Positions 1-11,846 of a stretch of DNA of 64,000 nt are shown here, piece by piece (the first letter of the stretch is position 1; each line of letters starts with the position of its first letter). The notes under the pieces are model-generated. The model did not search any database. It saw only the letters and a list, made by a program, of their open reading frames with translations, and was not told where the DNA came from. The DNA lies in assembly GCA_035236585.1 (NCBI GenBank), contig CP141132.1:44953880-45017879 (forward strand), given 5' to 3'. Position numbers and translations under genes: made by a program. This DNA comes from Warburgia ugandensis (lineage: Eukaryota; Streptophyta; Magnoliopsida; Canellales; Canellaceae).

Positions 1-808
1 GAATTCTTCAACACGATATAATGCAATATGAAAACACAATGTCGTGTCATTAAGAATTTGAGTTAGATAAATTGGATTCTGAGTATGATTGGAAGTGATA
101 TGAATCCAGGTGATGGAACTATGGTGGACCATGTTAGACTTGGGTCCAATTGATTGTGAGATACAGATAAGTGGTACTTCAAATTGAGATAGGTGACTGC
201 ATTTGTTATCCTATGATTTTAAAAATCATGATTATTTACTTGATGACTTTATTTATATGGACTGTTTGATGCATGGACATATATGACAAACCCATGATTT
301 TTCTGAGATGACTTTTCAGTGGGTATTGCTGAGGTGCATACTACCTTTTAATGTGCCTGGTTTATGCACTGCTCTTGATATATTCCATGTTGCATCAATT
401 GGATTATTTGAAGATGTTATGCACTGATTTCAATGCATGATTTTGATATATTAAAATAATCTCTCAATTTGATTTTATCGAGGATGGTTATGCATTGATT
501 TTTGATACGTGATTCATGGTTTTGTTAATTTATGAAGGGTGTTTTTGCCCAATGGATGTTATGGTAGGAGGGCCATAGGGTTGGCCACCCACTCTCTAAG
601 TTACATATTATAGACATCACCCTGATGATGGGCACTACATGTGGTTTGTGGTAATCATGGGCAGGCCACCCATGCACATTCAAATGACTCCCATTCCTCA
701 ATGGACAGTAGTCTCCTGTTTTGGTGTTGACGGTGAGTGGTAGTGGTTTATACCTTGGAGAGCTTGCCATTGAAGCATAGCAGTCCATACTCTTATTCTG
801 TATGCTCA

Positions 809-1090
809 TGTGGTATGGATATATTGGGTGAAGCATATGTGGGAGGCCAGATGTGGACGGGCCTAAGGGCTGGGTGAGCTACTTAGTGTGCAAGCTACAG
901 GTGAGGGACTCGTGTGGTATGGATATATTAGCTGAAGCCTATGTGGGCGCCCAACTGTGGGCGAGCTACCTGGTGTGCAAGCTACAAATGAGGGACACAT
1001 GTTGTATGGATATATTAAGTGAAGCCTAGGTGGGTAGCCAGATGTGAGAGGGTATACGGGCTAAGTAAGCTACAAGTGAGGGACCCAGGA
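809..1090 (+). repeat. Three-copy tandem repeat, 87-104 bp units
   Basis: Units start at 809, 913 and 1000 with 'tgtggtatggatatatt' or a close variant. Each continues through 'gaagc.tatgtggg', 'gagctac' and 'caagctaca..tgaggga'. Copies are imperfect and differ by small indels. The array lies inside the LTR-like sequence and has no coding capacity. Confidence 0.75.
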
Positions 1091-1331
1091 TTGGTATGAG
1101 TACTCATGACTAGATATGAGAGTGTGGTGTGACACTCTAGAGACATGATTGACTTGCATGCTCAGTTATTTATGATATGCTTTCATGCCGCATTATGATC
1201 GAGTTGATTGAAATTGGCTTTATCAGTTGTATGAACATGCATTGTTCATTATTATGCTTGCTGTGGCATTTGGATAGTATATTTTGATGTTATGCTCAAA
1301 ACCAAATTTTCATGAATTTTCGTAAGTGATT

Positions 1332-1338
1332 CTGATTC
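1332..1338 (+). repeat. Candidate LINE target-site duplication CTGATTC (left)
   Basis: The 7-bp word CTGATTC occurs immediately left of the first 5' monomer and again at 4448-4454, immediately after the 3' tail. Seven bases can match by chance, so the LINE ends are tentative. Confidence 0.5.
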
Positions 1339-1341
1339 CAT

Positions 1342-1548
1342 AAGCGACACACTACATTTGATCCTAGGTGCAATGAAAAATGGGCAAGGGCTGCTAGGGC
1401 ATTCTCCCAGAAGCGACCCGCTACATCAGATGCCGGGTGTAGTGATAAATGGACAAGGGTTGCTAGAGTGTCCCCTTGAAAGTGAAGCACTACATTAGAA
1501 CCTAGGTGCATTGAAAAGTGGACATGGGTTCATGCCATGGAGATCGAG
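1342..1548 (+). repeat. LINE 5' monomers, 3 x about 69 bp
   Basis: Copies begin near 1342, 1411 and 1480 with 'aagcgac..ctac' or a variant, and carry 'ggacaagggttgct' or a variant in the middle. They sit directly upstream of the endonuclease remnant. Tandem 5' monomers in LINEs often carry promoter activity; that role here is inference. Confidence 0.75.
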
Positions 1549-1593
1549 AAGGGCACTGGTAAATAGGATATCTCTAGAGCATAATATTCATAT

Positions 1594-2361
1594 TGCCATA
1601 TGAAAAATAAGGACATTGACAGGTAAGAGTTTGGAGTTAGTAGTCACGATGAAATGTAGAAGAGTCAACATCGCTTATATCTAAGAAACGAAGTGGAAAG
1701 GGCTAAAGCTAGAGAAATTGATGGGTACAAATTATGGTATGTAGGAAGGGATAATAATAGAAATGGCGTAAGTATAATAGTGGATCAAGAATTAAAGGAT
1801 AAAGTTGTGGACGTTAAAAGAATTAGTGACAGAATTATAATAATAAAACTTGTTTTAGGAGAGCAGATCATAAAGGTTATAAATGCATAAGCACCACAAG
1901 TAGGGTTAAAAGATATAATCAAGAGATAGTTTTGGAAAGATATGGAGAGAGTCGTGCAAGAAATTCCCAACACTAAGGGAATATTTATAGGAGTGGACTT
2001 AAATGGCCATGTAGGAAAAGAAAAGGAAGGATATGATAGAATACATGGAGGGTATGGTATAGGTGTACTAAATGAGATGGGGAAAACTATCCTCTATTTT
2101 GCTTTGTCATATAACCTAGTCATTGCAAATACACTCTTTATGAAGAGGGATGAACACTTAATAACCTTTAAAAGTGGACCTCATAAAAGCCAAATAGACT
2201 TCTTTCTATTTAGGAATACTGAGCGATCAATGTGTAAGGATTGTGAGGTGATGCCCGGTCAAATTTTAACCTCACAACATAGGTTAATGGTTATGGATAT
2301 CCATATCAAAATATGGAGGAAAAGAAATGAACTTAATACATATCCAAAAATTAAGTGGTAG
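1594..2361 (+). pseudogene. LINE endonuclease domain (degenerate)
   Basis: This is the N-terminal AP-endonuclease-like domain that nicks target DNA. The start 'IRTLTGKS' is in one frame (about 1600-1640) and reaches 'ETKWKG' near 1700. A 1-nt shift then moves to the main frame at 'REIDGYKLWYVG'. Later motifs are 'GVDLNGHVG' (about 1996), 'KSQIDFFL' (about 2189) and 'SQHRLMVMD' (about 2272). In the last, the family's catalytic SDH is changed to SQH, so activity would be lost even without the stops. Stops fall at 1888-1890, 1927-1929 and 2359-2361, and another at about 1681-1683 in the N-terminal frame. Confidence 0.82.
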
Positions 2362-4435
2362 AACTTAAAAGGAGAGAAAATAACCTCATTAAAAAATAAG
2401 TTGATGGTAGAAGGAAATTGGAACAATGAAACAGAAGTAAATACAATGTGGACTAATATGGCTAAGTCCATTAAGAAAGTGGCAAAAGATGTCTTAGGAG
2501 TATTTAAAGGTAAAAGGCTATTAATAAAGGAAACATGGTGGTGGAGTGAAACAGTGCAAAAAGTTATTAAAGAAAAACGTATGTGTTTTAAAGCATGGCA
2601 AAAGACTAGAAATAATGAAAACTATGAACAATATAAGAATGCTAAAAAAGTTGCTAAAAGAATAGTAAGTGAGACTAAACTTAAGGCATATGATGAGCTA
2701 TATAATAGACTAGGAACAAGGGAAGGTGAGAAAGATGTGTTTAAAATTGCAAGAGTAAGAGAACAGAAGGGTAAGGACTTAGATCATGTTAGGTGAATTA
2801 GAAGTGATGATCAAAGAGTATTAGTCAAAGATGATGAGATCAAACAAAGGTGGAAAACATACTTTCAAAAATTATTAAATGACAATAGCTCTGAAAATAT
2901 AGGGGCTGAAAATACTATAAATCTAAATAACATTGGATATTATAGATATGAACATAGGATTAGAATACCTGAAGTGAAAGAGGCCTTAAAAAAGATGAAA
3001 TCAAGAAAGGCCATGGGATCCGATGGTATACCAATAGAGGTTTAGAAGCATATGAGAGATATTGGGGTAGTTTAGTTGAGCGAGTTGTTTAACAAGATTA
3101 TCAAATCAAAGAAAATGCCTAATGAGTGGAGAAAAAGCTCTATTGTACCAATTTATAAGAATAAAGGAGACATACAGAGCTGCATTAATTATCAATGGAT
3201 CAAACTTATGAGCCACACTATGAAACTTTTTGAAAGAGTGATTGAGAAGAGGTTACATCATGAGACAGGTGTATCAGAGAATCAATTTGGTTTCATGCCT
3301 GGGAGGTCTACCATGGAAGTTATTTTCTTACTAAGACAATTGGTAAAGAAATATAGGGAGAGGAGGAAAGACCTCCACATGGTCTTTATCGACATAGAGA
3401 AAGCTTTTGATAGAGTCCCTAGAGAGTTAACATAGAGGGTGTTGGGTGAGAAAGGGGTTTTGCAGGGGTATATAGACATAATTAAATATATGTATAAGGG
3501 AGCGATAACAATTGTTAAGACCACTAGTGGCAAGACTGGTGATTTTTCTATCAATGTAGGATTTCGCCAAGGATCAGCATTAAGTCCATACCTTTTCACA
3601 TTGGTTATGGATGAGTTAACAAAACATCTGCACAAGGAGATTCCTTGGTGCATGCTATTTATAGATGATATAGTCTTAATTGATGAGATAAGGGCGAGTG
3701 TAAACCCAAAACTAGAGTTATTGAGAAAAGCATTAGAATCTAAAGGATTTAAAATCGACAGAACTAAGACAGAATATATGGAATGCAATTTTAACAAGGG
3801 GAGTAGGAGTGGAACACTAGTCAAGATTGATAACCAAGAAATGCCTTTAAAAGACCACTTTTGGTACTTAGGTTCAATGATTCATGAGAGTGGAAAGATT
3901 GAGAGGGGGGTTACCCAGAGAATCCAAGCGAGTTAGAACAAATGGAGATGTGCATCTGGAGTTTTGTGTGATCAGCGGGTGCCACTCAAACTAAAAGGAA
4001 AATTCTATACGATGGCCATAAGGCCATCCATGCTTTATGTATCAGAATATTGGGCAGTTAAGGAACATCATGCTCATAGGATGAGCATCGCAAAAATGAG
4101 GATGTTGAGATGGATGAGTGGTAAGACATGAAAGGATAAAATTAGGAACAAAAATATTAAAGGAAATTTATGGGTAGCACAAATAGGCAACAAGATGAGG
4201 GAGATTAGACTTAAATGGTTTGGACATGTCCAAAGGAGACTGAAAAAAGCAGTAGTTAAAAAGAGTGAGGCAGTGTAAGTAGAAGGTCCTAAAAGGGCAA
4301 GGGGAAGGCCCAAAAGAATGTGGATAGAAGTGGTGAGGAAAGATTTAAAAACTTTAGGACTAAATGAAGTCATGGTACTTAATAGAAAGCAATGGAGGAA
4401 TAAGATTCATGTTGCTGACCCCTAATTGGGATAAG
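2362..4435 (+). pseudogene. LINE reverse transcriptase and C-terminal region (degenerate)
   Basis: Continues in the same frame as the endonuclease. RT blocks in order: 'KAMGSDGIPIEV' (about 3010), 'NEWRKSSIVPIYKNKGD' (about 3121), 'FGFMPGRST' (about 3286), motif A 'FIDIEKAFDRV' (about 3385), motif B 'GFRQGSALSPYLF' (about 3560) and motif C 'LFIDDIVL' (about 3657). Motif C has FIDD where the family usually has FADD; both Asp remain. The C-terminal RTE region runs 'WFGHVQRR' to 'HVADP'. Stops at 2794, 3043, 3073, 3433, 3934, about 4129 and about 4276 prevent translation. No frameshift is apparent over 2.7 kb. At 3043, 3073, 3433 and 3934 the TAG sits where related RTE proteins usually have Trp (family knowledge). 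Confidence 0.87.
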
Positions 4436-4454
4436 GACTTGATGATGCTGATTC

Positions 4455-5268
4455 TAACTCCATATTATCCATGCATCATTTTGTTCTTGCCATATGATGA
4501 TTTGACCTTTTTTTTATGAATGATTCATATCCATGAACTTTATCGGAAACTTAGATCTTCACACATCATACTTCATATGCATTAAATTGATATTAAATGT
4601 GGTCACCTACACAAGCAATGGCTTGCTAAGGCATTGCTTTGGTTTGCATTGCCTCAGATATAGAGAGTAGCAATAGGTTTGACATGCAAATAGAGCTGAT
4701 AGAGGCAATGGTGGCTCCCAACAATATATATAGAGGATATTTCAGAAATGATATGATTTGTTCAAGACCTCACTTTGGATATTGTTTATGTGCTGTACAT
4801 TAATATAAATGCAATGTGACCTAGATGTAAGCACAAGTGCTTATGTTGGATGTGATGCCTATGTATTGAAGAACCTGGGTAATGTCATTGTATCATGATT
4901 TCTCATCCACTGTCGGAGTATACATTTATATTAAAAATCTTCTTTGATTTGGGTGGATGGGTGTGGAGACTGAGTCTCCCAATTATAGTGTCATGTATTG
5001 TGTTTATCAGGTGATTTTGTATCCTACGTTTGATATGCAATGATCTAAAATACAATGGAGACTATTGGATTTTTTGCATAAATGGGTTATCATTTCACTT
5101 TTAAATCCATGGTTTTGTTGTTGTATGATTCCCAAGATTTGAAATAAATGCTTCTTATTTGAGTTTTCATTTTTAGTTAATTTAAAATTAAAGATTTTTT
5201 TTAAAATAGGGGTCCCAATACATTGTATAAATTGTTATTTTATTGTTGGGAAAACCTAGGGTGTCATA
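4455..5268 (+). repeat. LTR-like sequence, right part
   Basis: AT-rich, without genes. It follows the LINE and ends near 'ggaaaacctagggtgtcata' (5249-5268), comparable to the 'aaaacccgggtcgtcaca' ends of the LTRs elsewhere in the window. Taken as the continuation of 1-1338. The family is uncertain. Confidence 0.35.
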
Positions 5269-5379
5269 GTACTAGCCTACCATCTTTAGGAATTCACATG
5301 CTTACTATACAGCATGTGTAAGATGTTAGCAATTAAGGTGTATTGGTAAAATATATATGCCACCATTGAACTCCATTTT

Positions 5380-6190
5380 GATTATTGGGCCTTACTATAT
5401 TTAGGGCATTGACTTTATGGGACCTTTTCCCAATTATTTTGGTCACCTTTACATCCTTGTGGAAGTGGACTACGGGGAGGCCATAGCATGTAAGACCAAT
5501 AACCACAAAGTTGTGGTCCAATTTTTGAAAAAAATGGTTTTACACTCTAGTTCTCAAAGGGAAATTATTAGTGATAAGGGGAAACACTTCTATAATAGAG
5601 TGTTTGAAAATTAAAGGAAGAAATAGAAGTGTTCACTAGAATAATTAAGCATATCTTAGAAAAGACAGTTAGTCAAACTCGAAAAGAATGGTCGTTAAGA
5701 CTTAGTGATGCATTATAGGCTTACCATACTATATTTGAAACGCTTGTAGGCATTTCACCCTAACGTCTGGTCTATGGAATGACTTGTCATCTCTCAGTTG
5801 AGCTCAAGCATAAAGCATATTAGGCCATAAAAAAATGCAATTTTGACTTGATAGTGCTGGGACCCATAAAAAGATATAACTCAATGATTTGGACAAACTT
5901 AGGAAAGATGCATATGAGATTGCTAGGATATATAAGGACTAATTGAAGGCTCATCATGATTAGAGCATCTTGCATAAGTCTTTCACACCATGACAAAAGG
6001 TCCTCTTGGATAACTCTAAGTTGCATCTCTTTCCTAGCAAGCTTTGCTCTCGATGGACTAGATCCTACATTGTTCACACTATTTATCCTAGTGGTGCTAT
6101 CAAGATCAAAAATGTTGAGGAGATTTTCAAAGTGAATTGTCAAAGGTTAAAAACCTTTTTCAAATTGGTCAAACCAAATATGAAGGAGAA
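5380..6190 (+). pseudogene. Athila-type integrase C-terminal half (degenerate)
   Basis: The integrase core would insert retrotransposon cDNA. 'GIDFMGPFP' (about 5408) carries the first catalytic Asp and 'IISDKGKHF' (about 5566) the second. After a frame change, one long frame reads 'IIKHILEKTV', 'RLVYGMTCHLSVELKHKAY' and 'AIKKCNFDL' (5618-5850), then 'DNSKLHLFPSKL' (about 6009) and 'IFKVNCQRLK' (about 6123), the usual Athila C-terminus. In-frame stops lie before GIDF, after 'LSDAL', after 'GISP' and after 'KHKAY'; three of the four are at positions where the family has Trp. A four-residue gap follows 'VEVDY'. Not functional. Confidence 0.85.
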
Positions 6191-6403
6191 TATGCTGAGG
6201 ATCCTATTTATCAAGACCCACCACCACATGTTCATTAACATCTACATTCATTATATGAGTCTATCATGCATTCATCACTATACTAACACTGTACATCTTA
6301 CTAAAGACATTAAACTTAATGCTCATTGGGAGGCAACCTAGCATTTTCAAAGTCTCATTTTTCTATATTACCTAGTCAGCATATATGAGTCCTATGTTTC
6401 AAA

Positions 6404-6437
6404 ACATTGGGGACAATGGTAGTTCAAGTTTGGGGAG
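6404..6437 (+). other. Athila/Tat post-pol signature
   Basis: The stretch reads close to 'acattggggacaatg' followed by 'caagtttgggga'. This sequence follows pol in plant Athila/Tat elements (family knowledge). It marks the end of the coding region and supports the lineage call. Confidence 0.7.
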
Positions 6438-8650
6438 GAGATATGCATGAGAATTATGGGTTTTCATTGTCTTTTATTAGGTAAAAAAAAATTCTAAGAT
6501 TTTTTAAGTTTTCAAGGTGAAGTTCCTTTACTATGATAAGAATTGGATTCTTTGAATCTTAGTATTTCTCTTACTTTAACTTATTAATAGACATGCATAT
6601 GGTAAAATTTGCATTTTATTCATATCTAAAGTGTGTTTATGAAATTAAATCTTAGAAAATACTTACACATAATGCAAAGTCTAGATAGATAAATGATTAT
6701 GACTAAGAGACCCTGAAGAAAATCAGTGGAGATCTATTCTCGGTAAGTATTGGAGACTATCATCTTTCTGACGGTTATAAATAATTCCATATTTTCTTCA
6801 ATGAACGTCAACTTTGAAAGATCCTAGTATCTTTGTTTTGGTCAATTGCCAAGAAACACCAATGGGGTTACTAACTTTCCTAAACATCTATTTAATCTAA
6901 TAGGATTTAAGAAGCATAAGAAATGATATAAGCCATCTACCTTAACCTGAAAACCCTGTTAAATATCCATTACCTATCATTTAAAAATGTGTAGAGATGG
7001 TAGAAATTTTTTTAAAAAAATGTTAAAAGTTTAAGAAGTGAAAAACATCAAAATATTTACATAGAACAAGTTTTCATTCAATGAAATACAAAGAAAATAA
7101 AAAGAACTATCTAAAAAGAAAAGATAAGTTTTGAATGAAGAGAGAAAGGAAAAATATAAAGATATTAACTTCAATGCACTTCAAAGAGAAGTTTTCCAAC
7201 GTTCATTAAAGACCTCAAGTCAGATTTGAAAGCTTTGAGTCTTTTACCCTTTCTTTTAGAATTGGTCCTAAACCTATGTTTCATCCATCTAAAGTCCCGT
7301 TGATCTTAGGCTAGAAGATAGTCTTAATGAGGATATGAAGATAAAAGAATTAAGGTGAACTAACCCTTCTGGCCTTGGTAATGACATCCATTCTTAAGGA
7401 TCACAATTCTTTGCATCATCTGTGCCCATAAGCTTATGTGAACCATTAGTGTCGTTGGATCCGGTCACATAGTGAGATGATTTTGTTTGAACCTTTTCTC
7501 TAAGATATTTATTGATGAGTTCATACCAACAAAACTTTAGGTCAAGACAATTTTCCAATGGAGTATAAGCATTTCAGTTTAAAAGTCTAGACTTATGTAT
7601 ACGCATTGCACTCTAAGATATAACTATAACAAAATGGATTTGGCATGTAGGTAACTTGTAGAATTTTTCATTCATCTTTATTAAGTTGTTAATTCTAGTA
7701 GAGTACTAATAAATGAGAATTCTCTAAGACAAACTATGGAACTTAGCATTATTTAATTTTGTAGGTATATTCACTGCAAACTCTCATGAGGCCTTACTCA
7801 TCCATTAGGGGAAACTTAGGGCTTTAAGGCTTGTTAAATAAGTTAAGTGCAATCGTAAGTAGCTAGGAAAACGATAATCATTTCTATTTTTATGAATTTG
7901 ACATATTTTGCTTAGGACTAGCAAAATGTTGGTTGTGAGGTATGATAAGTAATCAATTTTGTATAAAAAGTACCCAATTAGCAGTACATGTGTCATAAAT
8001 TATAGGGCATTATTCTAGGAGTTTTCCAAAATTCATGGCACATGCATTTCTAAACTGATAGTCCAGAAATCTGATATTTTTCAAGTGTAGAAGAAAATCT
8101 AGAGTAAGCATGTGATCTATCAATCTTTTTTGGATACTAAATAGTGTTTTTAATCTCTTATAGGAGTCAAAAGAATGATGCAATAGGCCAAATTGCATTA
8201 GATGATAGCTGATGATCTAGATCAATCTACAGATCTAGGACTGATTTCCCATCATTTCAAAGTTCATGTCAGGTTTTGGATGATACCAAAGTAAGCAGAT
8301 GAGTCCTAGAAACATTTTGTAAAATTCAAGGTGAGGAAAAATGGGAAAAATCCACGCAAAAAGTAGTAGAATTTCACCACCTTTTCATGTGATTTCAAGC
8401 CATGAAATAATGGCTAGGAGAACTCAAGCCATGCAAGCTATAAAACTAGGATGCAAGCCACTAAATCCACCAAGTCAAAATCCATAAATAGGAGCCACTT
8501 AAGCCATCTAAGTCATTTTCACAAAGGTCCATAAGTTTTGAAGTTAAATAAAGTTTTTCCAACTTGTAAAAATAGTGTTCTAAATAAGAAAAATTTGAAG
8601 AAAAAGGCTAGTTACCAACTAGGAGAGCTACATACATTTGTGGACCAATC
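6438..8650 (+). other. Post-pol non-coding DNA of Athila copy A
   Basis: No ORF is believable. Homology to 43690-45950 extends through the whole stretch. Near 8380-8520 the motif AAGCCA recurs many times ('caagccatgaaat', 'actcaagccatgcaag', 'cttaagccatctaag'), as it does in copy B at 45785-45950. Confidence 0.6.
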
Positions 8651-9742
8651 ATAGAGAAGACCTAAATCTTTACACTTTCCTTTCTCCCGTCTCTCCCTTC
8701 ACCCCCATCATGGAACACATAGAAATTAGAAACATACACAAAGTTGTTATGGTTTTCACTTTCGCATCTCCTTATCTTATCTAACCATGTTTCAAAACAT
8801 ATCACTCTTTCCTTCTCCCTTAGGACATAAATTAGCAAGAGAATCTTTATATGTATGGTGAAAATCATAGATACGGGGAGTTTTCTTTCTAGGCAATTTA
8901 CTTAGAGGTTTTCTACACGAGTTTCACTAAGAGTTCCACTCAACCTTGCTTGTCTTCTTGCATGTCTTCCTTCCTATGGTTCATGCCCACATAAGTTGGG
9001 TTCTCTTCTATATTCTTTTGATTTGTATTGTCTTCGAGTTCTCATTCATCCAATAGCCATTAATCTAGTGTAGTGACAACTAAGAGAAAGTGGTCCTTGG
9101 ATCATGTTATTCTAAGCATTCAAATCTACGTTAGTGGCTCCCTGATTTTATTTATTTGCTAGCCTTATATCTTTACTTTTTATTTTCTAATTATCATCAT
9201 GCATCATCTTGTTTTTAGGCCTTTAGGATTTATTTTCCGTCTTTTCTTCATTCTCTCTTTTGGTTCACGCACATGCCCAACTATGGATAGCATTATCTAT
9301 GGAAGTTTGAAGTAAAGCAATTTATTTCATGCTATTGTATGTTGCCCACACTTCTTGTAAGGTTTACATGCAATAAGCAAGTTTAGTTTCATGTGCCTCT
9401 ATCATGCATGCTTTGTTTACATTTCTTACTCATGTTTAATTAGATGTATAGATTTCGTTGATGTTTGTTGATCATGTTAGTTACATCCTTAGATTAGATA
9501 TTATTAAAAAGTTTCTGATGTTAGTTTTAGGAGTTTTATGTTTATGAAGTTCTAATTTTTAATGTTATAAAGCATTCATCTTTAGAAAGTAGTCAGCTTT
9601 AGAGAGTTTCTTTAAGATTTGTTGCATGTCAAAAAGTTGGTATTTAGGAAGTTTCATGTTTAAAATTTTTTTAATTTCAATAGGAAGTTCCTATTTAGGA
9701 TGTTTCTAATTTCTAACTTTAGAAAATTCATTCTAGATTTAA

Positions 9743-10083
9743 TGTAATAACTTGAATTTCTAAGTACTATGTTGGAATATTGAATGTGAGATTTTTATAA
9801 ATTTAATTTGGTAACAATATTCCCATAATTAGATTCTACTCAAAAAATGGAATCCAACAACATAAAGAACACTAAAAACGGAGTTCATATGACCAAGTTA
9901 TGGACTTTTGAAGATGGAGGGCATTTTTGTAAATTTCATTTAAAAACAATATGGCTCGAAAACACAGGGGGTCATTTTACTAACGACACACCCATCTTCT
10001 TCTTCACCGACTTCCTCTTCCAGCTAGCACACAACACCGCCTTTGTGCAGTGTGGCATCGAAAAAAAAAATGGAGACACCGCC
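9743..10083 (+). repeat. 5' LTR of copy 1, first segment
   Basis: Matches the first about 340 bp of the 3' LTR at 19484. It includes the block 'agattctactc.aaaaatgg' and 'acggagttc.tatga' shared by all LTRs of this type here. It ends at the insertion of the reverse LTR; the sequence resumes at 15809. Confidence 0.85.
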
Positions 10084-11520
10084 TGTGACGACCCAGGTTT
10101 TTGAAACACATTTTATATTTTTCAAAGGCAAGGGCATCCCCTCAATAAAAAATTTTAGCAAAACAAAGCAGTGGAAATTCTTTTCATTTTAAACTTGTTT
10201 TCAAAACCCAAGTCACCACTTCATACATAACGTCAGTACAATTTGTGTACAAAATAAAATTCCATTGAAGGAATATGATTTTATTAAACTTTCAGGATCC
10301 ATCCAGTGGTTCACAGTACAGCACGGTATCAGTACAATACTTGTCCAAATTACATAATCCAAAATTTACAAATCTCACCATCCATTAAAAACTCTCAGTA
10401 CAATACAATTCCCTCAAATAAAATACATGTCTTCAAGAGGAGGTATCTTGTTTGATTATTCATCCACATCTTCTCAAGTCTTCTATAGTCTTGAGCTTCT
10501 AACCCTCCTCTGTATCTGAGGTATTGTAAACATGGAAACATGTACAATACCTCAACAAGTTATGCTTGGTAGGGGAATACAAAAACACACTACTTCATCA
10601 ACATAAGAGTATATACCTCAGTCCTTATTTCATCATAGTTATCCATTCATAAGATATCTCCACATAGGGAACATACGTTATTTATGTAGTACATGACAAA
10701 TTAGTTAATATAGTGAAGATTGCTCAAAACTTGTTACTTTCCCTGGCTATACTCCCACTTAGGAGAGCAATACCTAACCAAAGATTATTCAACACTTGTT
10801 CCTTCCCCTGGCTATACTCTCACATAGGAGAGCAATACCTAGCCAATCCTCATACGAGGTTTTCATTCTAGGAACTCATGTAATAGCATATCATCATGCC
10901 ATACTTATTCCTTCCTCTAGCTATACTCCCACTTAGGAGAGCAATACCTAGCCAATTATCATATGGGGTATTCATTCTAGGAACTCATGTAATGGCATAT
11001 CATCATGCCATGGCATCATACTGTGCCTATCATATGTGCATCGTAATGCAAAATACATTAGGACTACTATGCTTACAGCCTCAATTCGTACAATGCGCCC
11101 TGATAACTATATAATCCTCTACTGACACCAACTGTAGAATAATCAATCCATGTCCTCATGGGGTGGACCATGGCTGTTACAGTGGGGTCTTCCCATTATT
11201 GCTCCACCCAACATTTAGCCTCCTTTTGGGCGTGGTATCCATCATATAAATTTCAGGAAGTGGGTAGCCAAACCCTCATAACTTCCCTAGCATAGCATCC
11301 CTAGTCTCTATCTCTGTGTAAATCAAAATCCATAAGTCTCCATACTTGTATGGAAAATATATTGTACATATCAGACAGTCTATCTATTTAACTAAGGTTG
11401 GAATATTGTACATACCCTATTCTTAAGGTTTCCTTAGTCTTCATATCTTAGTACTTTCACCTCATTATACTTGATCATTAAATTAGATCAAGTGGATTAG
11501 ATTATGAGGTTAGATCTCTT

Positions 11521-11846
11521 TATTTGATCATTTGGTTAGATCCCATGTTTTGGATCACTTTGTTTGATCATTTGGTTAAATCCCATGTTTTGGATCACTT
11601 AATTGGATCATATGTTTTGGATCACTTAATCGGTTCATATGTTTTGGATCCCTCAATTGGATCATATGTTTTGGATCCCTTAATTGGATCATATGGTTTG
11701 GATCCCTTAATTGATTCATATGTTTTGGATGATCATGCATTTTGGATCACTTAGTTGGATCATGTATTTTGGATCACTTAGTTGGATCATGTATTTTGGA
11801 TCAATTAGTTGGATCATCTGTTTTGGATCACTTGTTTGGATCATCA
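11521..11846 (+). repeat. 27-bp minisatellite, about 11 units
   Basis: The consensus unit is close to 'aattggatcatatgttttgg' followed by atccctt, 27 bp. The first two and the seventh units are longer. Adjacent units differ by a few substitutions, and the GGATC core is kept. The array lies inside the 5.7-kb reverse LTR. The short ORF across it is only the translated repeat. Confidence 0.88.

Larger units (their letters stand above)
1..1338 (+). repeat. LTR-like sequence, left part (split by LINE)
   Basis: No gene is seen. The sequence is AT-rich, and about 590-720 resembles the hairpin-bearing block found in the Tekay-type LTRs further right: a 'ttggcc' entry, a CCC/GGG inverted repeat near 643-656, then 'tacatgtggt'. 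The stretch near 1090-1120 resembles 'gagtacttgtgacc' at about 21377. It appears to continue after the LINE at 4455-5268, which ends 'aaaacctagggtgtcata', like a decayed LTR 3' end. Family assignment is inference; the left end lies outside the window. Confidence 0.4.
1339..4447 (+). mobile_element. RTE-clade LINE, near full length, degenerate
   Basis: A non-LTR retrotransposon, which would copy itself by target-primed reverse transcription. Order seen: three 69-bp 5' monomers (1342-1548), an AP-type endonuclease, a reverse transcriptase, and an RTE-type C-terminal region with 'GRPKRMW', 'VVRKDL' and 'HVADP'. The 3' end reads 'taattgggataaggacttga' followed by TGATG, the usual tail style of plant RTE elements. 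CTGATTC flanks it at 1332-1338 and 4448-4454, a candidate target duplication. It is inserted in LTR-like DNA. From about 1700 to the end the reading frame is single (starts at 1693, 1942, 2401, 3076 and 3439 are all in phase) but broken by about ten stops. Confidence 0.88.
5269..9742 (+). mobile_element. Athila-like gypsy copy A: integrase remnant, post-pol DNA, start of 3' LTR
   Basis: Degenerate Ty3/gypsy element of the Athila/Tat type on the plus strand: integrase remnant (5380-6190), then the 'acattggggacaatgg...aagtttgggga' signature (6404-6437) typical just after pol in this lineage, then about 3.3 kb of non-coding DNA. Blocks at 6470-8520 are homologous to 43690-45950 (copy B), for example 'tattcactgcaaactctcatgaggcc' near 7769 against 45174. 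A TAAATAGGAGCC string at about 8487 could be an LTR promoter. The element is cut at 9743 by another insertion and resumes at 22221. Exact LTR start not determined. Confidence 0.7.

Noticed and set aside
11524..11754. 76-aa ORF with repeated Gly-Ser-Tyr-Val-Leu-Asp
   Set aside because: It is the translation of the 27-bp minisatellite (27 is a multiple of three, so the frame stays open).
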